Origin: Bacillota bacterium
Lineage (GTDB): Bacteria > Bacillota > Sulfobacillia > Sulfobacillales > Sulfobacillaceae
Assembly: GCA_026627065.1 (NCBI GenBank)
Contig: JAPNUO010000001.1
Span: 186,001 to 250,000, forward strand
Length of the DNA stretch: 64,000 nucleotides
Direction: 5' to 3'
Part shown: positions 58,543-64,000 of the stretch, piece after piece
Position numbering within the stretch: position 1 is the first letter of the stretch
Layout: each line of letters starts with the position of its first letter
Notes under the pieces: generated by a model
Database searches by the model: none
Told to the model about the DNA's origin: nothing
What the model saw: only the letters and a program-made list of their open reading frames with translations
Translations under genes and position numbers: made by a program

Positions 58543-59319
58543 ATGGGGTTGTTAGACGGGAAAATTGCAGTGGTGGCCGGGATTGCCAACAAGCGGAGCA
58601 TTGCCTGGGGCATTGCGCGCGCTTTTGATCGCGAGGGGGCGCAACTGGTCCTAACATATCAAACGGATCGCTTTTTGGAAAATTTGGAGAAACTTGTCCC
58701 GGAACTTTCCCGCGATCCCCTTTTGGTGCCACTGGACGTGAGTAGCGACGATTCGTTGGCCAATCTGGCGGCGGCAGTGCGAGTGCGATACGATGCCGTG
58801 CATGTCCTGGTGCATTCGATTGCCCATGCCGATGCTCGCGACCTTTCAGGTCGGTTTTTGGATACCAGTCGGGAAGGCTATCATCTAGCTCAGGACGTCA
58901 GTGCGTATTCCTTGACAGCCCTGGTGCGTAGCCTTTACCCCCTTTTGGCTCAGGCAGGGCGGGCGTCGGTCATCACCATGACCCACCAGGGTTCGGTGCG
59001 GGTGATGCCAAATTACAACGTGATGGGAGTGGCGAAGGCAGCCCTGGAGTCCTCCGTGCGTTACCTAGCTTATGATTTGGGACGTGAAGGGATTCGCGTG
59101 AACGCGATTTCGGCGGGGCCCATCAAGACCCTGGCTGCCTCGGGAGTCAAGGGAATTTCCACCGCGCTTCACAGCACGGTAGAAAAGGCGCCGATTCCGG
59201 AAAATATTACGATTGACGATGTTGGAAACGCCGCCGTCTTTTTAGCATCGCCCTGGTCGGAACGTATTACCGGAATGGTTTTGTACGTGGACAGCGGCTC
59301 GCATATTCTGGGATTTTAA
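58543..59319 (+). CDS. fabI: Enoyl-ACP reductase (NADH), FabI type
   Basis: Last step of the fatty-acid elongation cycle. The 258-residue short-chain dehydrogenase-like protein starts MGLLDGKIAVVAGIANKRSIAWGI, the FabI cofactor loop. It has VLVHSIAHAD near residue 88 and the active-site Tyr158, Met161 and Lys165 in NYNVMGVAKAALE. The second active-site tyrosine of FabI (Tyr146 in E. coli) appears to be histidine here (ITMTHQGSVR). ATG 58543 follows GGGGAGGAT. A 3-hydroxyacyl-CoA dehydrogenase gene follows 27 bases later. Confidence 0.93.
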   Translation: MGLLDGKIAVVAGIANKRSIAWGIARAFDREGAQLVLTYQTDRFLENLEKLVPELSRDPLLVPLDVSSDDSLANLAAAVRVRYDAVHVLVHSIAHADARDLSGRFLDTSREGYHLAQDVSAYSLTALVRSLYPLLAQAGRASVITMTHQGSVRVMPNYNVMGVAKAALESSVRYLAYDLGREGIRVNAISAGPIKTLAASGVKGISTALHSTVEKAPIPENITIDDVGNAAVFLASPWSERITGMVLYVDSGSHILGF

Positions 59320-59346
59320 TTCGGTATGGATCAAGGAGGAGAGGTC

Positions 59347-60201
59347 ATGGAACGACGGGTGGCGGTGATAGGGGCCGGCACCATGGGTAGTGGCATTGCT
59401 CATGTGGCCGCGCTACATGGATACCAAGTCTATCTCCTGGATGAACAGCCGGGGGTGGTGACCCGGGCCCGTCAGCGGATTGCCCAGCGGCTCCAGCGCG
59501 ACGTCGAGAAAGGCCGACTCACCGCTGCCGAGAGCGAGCAGGTGATGGATCGCCTCGTCGAGGCCGAGTGGAATCAGCTGGCAGACGCCGATCTTGTGAT
59601 TGAAGCGGTTTTGGAAGTGATGAACGTCAAAAAGGCCGTGTTTGAATCGCTGGACCGCACGGTAAAACCCGAGGCCATCCTGGCTACCAACACCTCTTCA
59701 TTATCCATTACCGAATTAGCCGCGGTAACCCAGCGACCTCAAAAGGTGGTGGGACTTCATTTTTTCAATCCGGCGCCGGTGATGAAACTGGTGGAGATTG
59801 TGCGGGGTGAGGAAACGAGCGAGGAAACCGTGAGCGCTGTTAAAGCGTTTGCGGAGTCTCTCCAAAAAGAGGCTGTTATTGTGCAAAAGGACACCCCGGG
59901 TTTTATCGTCAATCGCGTGCTGATGCCCTTATTCATTGAAGCCATGCGAATTTATGAAGAGGGGATTGCCAGCAAGGAAGATATCGACAAGGCTATTCAG
60001 CTCGGATTGAACCATCCCATGGGGCCTTTGGCGCTGGCGGACCTCACCGGGCTCGACGTGGACCTGCACGTCATGGATTACCTCTTTCAGGAATTTCACG
60101 ACGACCGGTTTGCCGCCCCGCAGGTCTTGCGGCGGTTAGTGCGTGCTGGCAAGCTGGGCCGAAAAACAGGCAAAGGTTTTTATGAATATAGCGAGTCGTG
60201 A
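59347..60201 (+). CDS. hbd: 3-hydroxybutyryl-CoA dehydrogenase
   Basis: A 284-residue 3-hydroxyacyl-CoA dehydrogenase that oxidises (S)-3-hydroxyacyl-CoA with NAD or runs in reverse. The cofactor loop is VAVIGAGTMGSGIAHVAAL. The catalytic serine/histidine segments are NTSSLSITELA near residue 119 and GLHFFNPAPVMKLVEIV near 138, with the glutamate in that loop. The C-terminal domain has GFIVNRVLMPLFIEAMRI and GLNHPMGPLALADLTGLD. ATG 59347 has AAGGAGGAGAGG ahead, preferred over ATG 59326, which would place the ribosome site inside the gene. Confidence 0.94.
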   Translation: MERRVAVIGAGTMGSGIAHVAALHGYQVYLLDEQPGVVTRARQRIAQRLQRDVEKGRLTAAESEQVMDRLVEAEWNQLADADLVIEAVLEVMNVKKAVFESLDRTVKPEAILATNTSSLSITELAAVTQRPQKVVGLHFFNPAPVMKLVEIVRGEETSEETVSAVKAFAESLQKEAVIVQKDTPGFIVNRVLMPLFIEAMRIYEEGIASKEDIDKAIQLGLNHPMGPLALADLTGLDVDLHVMDYLFQEFHDDRFAAPQVLRRLVRAGKLGRKTGKGFYEYSES

Positions 60202-60416
60202 CGGTAGTGGGATCCCGGGACGCGCGGGCTGACGGAAGACTCGGGTGACGCGGGGTGGGATCGAGCAGAAGCGAGTGTGGGCCCCGCGTAAAAGTGGTCA
60301 CCGCCAGCAGGAAAAGGCAACACACACCGACAGTGAAGTGAGGTCACGCCCAAAACTTCAAGGAGTGCTTCCATGGCCAAGGGTATCAAACCCTACTAAT
60401 GCTGGAGGGCTAGGAG

Positions 60417-61400
60417 GTGGTCGGCCTGGAGGAGACCGCTCAAGGGCGGCAAGTCCCCGTGGACGCGCCGCGGCGGCCGCAGTGTCCGCACTGCGGGGCG
60501 ATCCTGCTGCGCCGGCGGGGGACCTTGTCGCAGACGGTCTGTCCCCGGCCGGCAGGGCTGCGGCCGGGGCACGCGGGACGCCGGCCGCGCAAGAGGCCGC
60601 CCTGATCCTGCCGAGCGCAGCGAGCTTGCGGAGTGTCGCCTGGCTCTGGGGTGTCACGGATAATCGTCTGCAACGCCTCGCGGATCGGGTGGTTCCGACG
60701 GCCGACCCCACGTGGTGGGATCCACCCGGCGACCTCGTGCTTAGTCTCGACGAACATAGCTTCGGCGGTCAGGACTGGCGCGTCACCGTGGCCCGGCGCG
60801 CGCCGGATCGGCGTTAGCTCGCCCGTTGCCGGATGATCGCCTTCCCTCGTTGCCCTCGTTGGAGGCGTGGTTGGCCGCCATTCCTAAGGCCGTGCGCACG
60901 CGGATTGGCGCCGTGACCGTCGACCTTAAACGGACCTATACCCGCGTCGTCCGTCGCTGGTGCCCCCAGGCTCAAGTCTTGGCGGACCCCTTTCACCTTA
61001 ATTCAGGACGCGAATCGGCGCCTCGACGCAATCCGGCGCCTCGAACAGGCGGAAGGCCGGACCCCTATTCCGCTGTGGCCGCGGGTCACGGGGGACGAAC
61101 CCGTGACGCGGTGTCCGCAGGCGCAACTCGCCGAGATTCTGTCTCGCGGGCGCGCTTGGGGACTGCGGGATCACCTCATAGAGGATTGTCGGGCGTGGCT
61201 CCGCGCCGAGACGTCGGGAGCGGCGTCGCGAAATCCTAAGCCATTGAACTCAGTCCCCGCGCTGGACGAATGGCCTGATTGAAGGCTATCACACCAAAAT
61301 CAAGCAACTCAAACGGCTCAGCGATGGATTCCGCCATCGGGACCGCTATTGGCGCGAGAGGTTTTTGAGCTTCCTGCCTGTCACCGCGATCCCACAATGA
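60417..61400 (+). pseudogene. ISL3-family transposase, broken by frameshifts
   Basis: Pieces of an ISL3-type transposase are spread over the three plus frames. The N-terminal zinc finger start is RRPQCPHCGAILLRR (60417 frame). The first catalytic aspartate region is LVLSLDEHSFGGQDWRVTVARR (frame of 60245-60817, near 60735). The second is TRIGAVTVDLKRTYTRVVRRW with QVLADPFHL (frame of 60826-61239). The C-terminal piece with the catalytic-glutamate region, GLIEGYHTKIKQLKRLSDGFRHRD, is in yet another frame (near 61268-61345). The set is complete in order but frameshifted at least three times, so it is inactive. Confidence 0.8.
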
Positions 61401-61430
61401 TTAACGTAGAGCCACGGTGGTCCGTCTTCC

Positions 61431-61490
61431 CTCAAAAATAAAAGTACTTGAACGGGGATTCGTTGCCTCAAAATTAAAGGTCCTTGAAAA
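61431..61490 (+). repeat. Left terminal inverted repeat of the IS
   Basis: Begins CTCAAAAATAAAAGTACTTGAA, core GATTCGTTGCCTCA at 61457-61470, then a second degenerate unit ending GTCCTTGAAAA. It reads as the inverse of 62747-62805. Confidence 0.7.
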
Positions 61491-62690
61491 TCATAGCACG
61501 GGCACCCCCAGGGAGGCATCCTCGTCGACCGGTGCCACGTCCCACAAGCGGTTTTGAAGGCGTAGAAGGTCCCGCCGTAAGGCGGCCGGGTTCAACGCGT
61601 CGTATTGGGCTTGCAGGGCCGCCTTGCGCGCTGGGGAGACTTGATCGTCAGGGAGGGCCATCACGCGTTGAAAGGGCGTTTGCGCGGGGTCGTAGCGGCG
61701 ATAGGTGCGGGCTCCCCGACGTTCTTTGGTCACGCTCTTTTGAAACGGCTGAAAGAAGTTGGTGTACAGGCGCAGTGTCGCGTACAGCTCATTAAGCCAG
61801 TCCACCTGTTCGGGGCCTTCGTAGCGCAGGTAGCCAACATAGCGGCGCACCACCGTCCAGTTCTTTTGTTCGACGTAACACCCGTCATTTTTGTGAGAGG
61901 CCCGCGAGCGGGTAAACGTGATGTGGTGGGTCTCAGACCAGTGGACCAGATGGGGGTTGATGAACTCGCTGCCGTTGTCCGAATCGATGCCGCGGATCGG
62001 GAAGGGGAACGGGGGGCGATGCGTGTCAAGTGCCTGGAGGATCCACTTCCGGGCCTTGTTGGGGACGGCTGCCGTTTCGGTCCAACCGGTGAGGATGTCC
62101 ACCATGTCCAGGGGCCAGGCGAAGTCCCCGCGGGCCGCACCGCCATCGTGGGACACGAGGTCGATCTCGAGAAATCCCGGCGGAGTGGCGTCGTCCCACT
62201 CCGCCCAGGTGCGGACCGGAATCTGGTGTTTGAGAAGCGTACCGGGTTGCGTGCCATGGCGGCCTGTGACCTCCCACCGCCGCCGTTCGGCGGCGAGAAA
62301 GCGATCGATGGAGGCCGCGCTCATGCTGAGTAGCTGTTGCCGGACGGTGGGCTCGAGCGTGAGTTCCCGATGCTGTTCGAGTGGGGCGACCAGATCAGGT
62401 AAAAACGGTTGTAGGCGCTTGCCGGTAGGAAAATTCAGGATCGCCCAACACGGGATGAGTGCGGCTTTCGCCGCCGGACCGTAGGTCGGCTTGCGCCCCC
62501 GCCCCGGCCGCGGCGTGGCGGGCCGCTGGGCGGGGGCGGTGCGGAGCGCACGGGCGGCATAGGAGCGATGGTATCCGCACAGAGTTGGGACCTGATTGAT
62601 GATCTGGGTCCGTTCGCGCTTACGCGCCCGCCGGTACTGGCGGGCCAACTCCCTGACCACAGCTTGGCGTTCGGCAGATGATAACGGCAT
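61491..62690 (-). CDS. DDE transposase with integrase core (ISNCY/IS1202-like)
   Basis: A 399-residue transposase. The N-terminal helical DNA-binding part has KRERTQIINQVPTLCGYHRSYAARAL, like the TGYHRKYAIRLL pattern of ISNCY-type integrase-core transposases. The rve domain carries catalytic residues D in GFLEIDLVSHDGG (about 186), D in IRGIDSDNGSEFIN (about 238) and E in KNDGCYVEQKNWTVVRRY (about 275). The gene looks intact. The start is ATG 62690 with AAGGAGG eight bases ahead. The family assignment (ISNCY or IS481 group) is tentative. Confidence 0.82.
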   Translation of the reverse strand: MPLSSAERQAVVRELARQYRRARKRERTQIINQVPTLCGYHRSYAARALRTAPAQRPATPRPGRGRKPTYGPAAKAALIPCWAILNFPTGKRLQPFLPDLVAPLEQHRELTLEPTVRQQLLSMSAASIDRFLAAERRRWEVTGRHGTQPGTLLKHQIPVRTWAEWDDATPPGFLEIDLVSHDGGAARGDFAWPLDMVDILTGWTETAAVPNKARKWILQALDTHRPPFPFPIRGIDSDNGSEFINPHLVHWSETHHITFTRSRASHKNDGCYVEQKNWTVVRRYVGYLRYEGPEQVDWLNELYATLRLYTNFFQPFQKSVTKERRGARTYRRYDPAQTPFQRVMALPDDQVSPARKAALQAQYDALNPAALRRDLLRLQNRLWDVAPVDEDASLGVPVL

Positions 62691-62746
62691 CGGGGAATCC
62701 TCCTTGACATGATGCCGCACACTTCGGGTTGCCATCACAACACTCC

Positions 62747-62805
62747 TTTTTCGAGTACATTTTGTTGTGAGGCAACGAATCGTTTTCGAGTACATTTTTT
62801 GTGAG
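62747..62805 (-). repeat. Right terminal inverted repeat of the IS
   Basis: On the minus strand begins CTCACAAAAAATGTACTCGA, core GATTCGTTGCCTCA, second unit ending ATGTACTCGAAAAA. It ends 13 bases before the -35 box of the following tRNA promoter. Confidence 0.7.
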
Positions 62806-62818
62806 TCATATCGTGGTC

Positions 62819-62847
62819 TTGACCTCAGACGAGGCGATGGTTATAAT
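62819..62847 (+). promoter_or_regulatory. Promoter of the tRNA Gly-Cys-Val cluster
   Basis: TTGACC (62819-62824), 17 bases, TATAAT (62842-62847): close to consensus, ending 13 bases before tRNA-Gly. Confidence 0.88.
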
Positions 62848-62860
62848 AAGCGGTGTCGGT

Positions 62861-62935
62861 GCGGAAGTAGCTCAGTGGTAGAGCATCGCCTTGCCAAGGC
62901 GGGGGTCGCGGGTTCAAATCCCGTCTTCCGCTCCA
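62861..62935 (+). tRNA. tRNA-Gly (anticodon GCC)
   Basis: Acceptor stem GCGGAAG pairs with CTTCCGC. The D-arm has AGCTCAGTGGTAGAGC, the anticodon loop is TTGCCAA, the T-arm has GGTTCAAATCC and CCA is encoded. Confidence 0.96.
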
Positions 62936-62953
62936 ATTTTTCGCCTTATCCGC

Positions 62954-63028
<75 letters not shown>

Positions 63029-63034
63029 AGGTGT

Positions 63035-63112
63035 GGGTGGTTAGCTCAGTTGGTTAGAGCGCTCGCTTGACATGCGAGAGGTTCAGAGGTTCGAGTCCTC
63101 TACCGCCCACCA
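63035..63112 (+). tRNA. tRNA-Val (anticodon GAC)
   Basis: Acceptor stem GGGTGGT pairs with ACCGCCC. The anticodon stem CTCGC/GCGAG encloses loop TTGACAT, the T-arm has GGTTCGAGTCC and CCA is encoded. It is the second valine tRNA in the window, with a different anticodon from the first (TAC). Confidence 0.95.
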
Positions 63113-63123
63113 AAAATTTGCAG

Positions 63124-63151
63124 CCCCGCAAGCGATGGCGGGTTTCTTTTT
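63124..63151 (+). terminator. Terminator of the second tRNA cluster
   Basis: CCCGC/GCGGG stem with an eight-base loop followed by TTTCTTTTT, 12 bases after the tRNA-Val CCA end. Confidence 0.8.
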
Positions 63152-63258
63152 GCCATGAATTGGATCTGGCCGCCCATCCGTCACGTATTCCGCACCTAAA
63201 TTTTCCCGCTTTGTCTTAATTATAGACAGAATATTGCGCAAAGGCAAATGGCGCATGG

Positions 63259-63906
63259 ATGGCGAATCGTCTGCTTATGAAGAAGATTCCGATGATCGTA
63301 CCGACTAGCTGTCCGGTGGGCGCGGCGCCGCTGTTTCGCCAGCTCGCCGAGGAGATCGGCGTGGTGGCCCTCGTCAACACCCTTGTGATGTGGGATCCCA
63401 GCCCGTGCCGGGTGTCCCCGGGGGAGCAGGTCTTGCTCCTCATGCGGGATCTCTTGGTCGGGAAAACCCCGCTCTCGCGCCTCGCGGAGCGGCTGACCCT
63501 GATCGATGTCGCAATGCTGATCGGGCAGGGCCGCCGCCCGGACGGCGTCACGGACGACAGCCTCGGGCGAGTGCTGGATCAACTCGCCCGGGCGGGGCCC
63601 GCCAACATATTCAGCGCCTGGGCGCTAGCCGTGTCTGCCCAGGAGGGCATTGCGCTCACGACGGGGCCTTGTGATCCGACCTCCCGGTCGGTCGCCGGCG
63701 CATTTGCCGACGCCTCCGCGGCCGACGGGCATCCAGCCTAGGGCGACTCGAAGGACCACCGCCCCGACCTCCAACCACGCTTGATGACGCTCTTGGTGAA
63801 TCACGAAGGGGTCCCGCTTTTCGGGACGGGGGAGTCAGGCCACCGGTCGGAATACGGCGAGGGTCGACCGCGGATTGTGAGCGCGTTCGTTATCCGGTCG
63901 CCGAGC
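63259..63906 (+). pseudogene. IS1634/DUF4277-like transposase, N-terminal part with an internal stop
   Basis: The frame from ATG 63259 encodes the DUF4277 start typical of IS1634/IS4-like transposases: GAAPLFRQLAEEIGVVALVN, SPGEQVLLLMRDLLVGKTPL and DGVTDDSLGRVLDQLARAG. At 63739-63741 a TAG stops it after 160 residues, but the same frame goes on with GDSKDHRPDLQPRLMTLLVN and HEGVPLFGTGESG, the expected next segment of the family. The region before the stop, normally holding the first catalytic aspartate, reads TTGPCDPTSRSVAG and is eroded. It is most likely dead. Its end is unclear and may lie beyond the window. Confidence 0.7.
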
Positions 63907-64000
63907 GCCCAGCCGACAATGGCGCGACTGGAGAGATCTTCAATCGTGGCTCAAGAGAGCCAGCCTTTGGCCGTCCGGCAATCCGGGATGTCCGCCATCC

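Larger units (their letters stand above)
61431..62805. mobile_element. Insertion sequence of about 1.37 kb with doubled terminal inverted repeats
   Basis: One DDE transposase gene flanked by inverted terminal regions of about 60 bases (61431-61490 and 62747-62805). Each end carries two copies of a CTCA-n-AAAA-n-GTACT-n-GAAAA-like unit joined by the shared core GATTCGTTGCCTCA. No target duplication was recognised. The element sits between an ISL3 remnant and a tRNA promoter. Confidence 0.75.

Noticed and set aside
63220..63582. Minus-strand ORFs opposite the IS1634-like fragment
   Set aside because: Antisense shadows; the plus strand shows clear DUF4277-type sequence.

Overview
The window reads as chromosomal DNA of a GC-rich, Gram-positive-type bacterium with strong AGGAGG-like ribosome binding sites, frequent GTG/TTG starts and tightly packed operons. 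The hemA-X-C-D-B order is that of Firmicutes. A DsrE/TusA/sulfide:quinone oxidoreductase operon and many molybdenum hydroxylase and branched-chain-type transporter genes point to a Sulfobacillus-like acidophilic, sulfur-metabolising relative. That name is an inference from gene content only; no search was run.

Layout. 1-2.9 kb: TCA genes (mdh end, sucC, sucD). 2.9-8.5 kb, minus strand: a FUSC membrane protein and a complete three-subunit xanthine-dehydrogenase-type molybdenum hydroxylase. 8.7-17.2 kb: the heme operon hemA-hemX-hemC-hemD-hemB running on into selA, etfB and etfA. 17.2-18.6 kb: wreck of an IS607-type element. 18.7-20.2 kb: a secreted protein and a tRNA Val-Asp-Phe cluster. 20.4-23.1 kb: a sulfur operon (DsrE, TusA, SQR-like, DUF1641).

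23.3-46.3 kb is a catabolic island. A GntR/FCD repressor stands divergent to an alpha/beta hydrolase, a complete Liv-type ABC transporter, an ACMSD-like amidohydrolase and an orphan molybdenum hydroxylase large subunit. A 2-oxoacid dehydrogenase complex follows (E1alpha, E1beta, E2) with an atypical M24 peptidase-fold protein inside it, then a second complete Liv transporter, an aldehyde dehydrogenase, a 3-hydroxyisobutyrate dehydrogenase-like protein and a zinc alcohol dehydrogenase. Two copies of one 75-bp promoter/operator element, at 24.1 kb and 33.4 kb, tie the two halves together. The substrate cannot be read from sequence; an N-heterocyclic or aromatic compound with carbon-carbon hydrolysis is the best guess.

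46.3-58.4 kb: membrane and envelope genes. These are a TauE/SafE-like protein, a YtkA-like lipoprotein, three MFS transporters, a MacB-type ABC exporter with two adaptors carrying Gly/Phe-rich low-complexity stretches, a 3D-domain protein and a two-repeat secreted protein. Among them, at 47766-48221 on the minus strand, is a peroxiredoxin-like gene whose first active-site cysteine codon is an in-frame TGA (U-P-F-C), followed by a small hairpin. With selA in the same window, this is a strong selenoprotein candidate that ordinary ORF calling splits or misses.

58.5-60.2 kb: fabI and a 3-hydroxyacyl-CoA dehydrogenase. 60.2-64 kb: a broken ISL3-type transposase, an apparently intact DDE-transposase IS with doubled terminal repeats, a tRNA Gly-Cys-Val cluster and a broken IS1634-like transposase.
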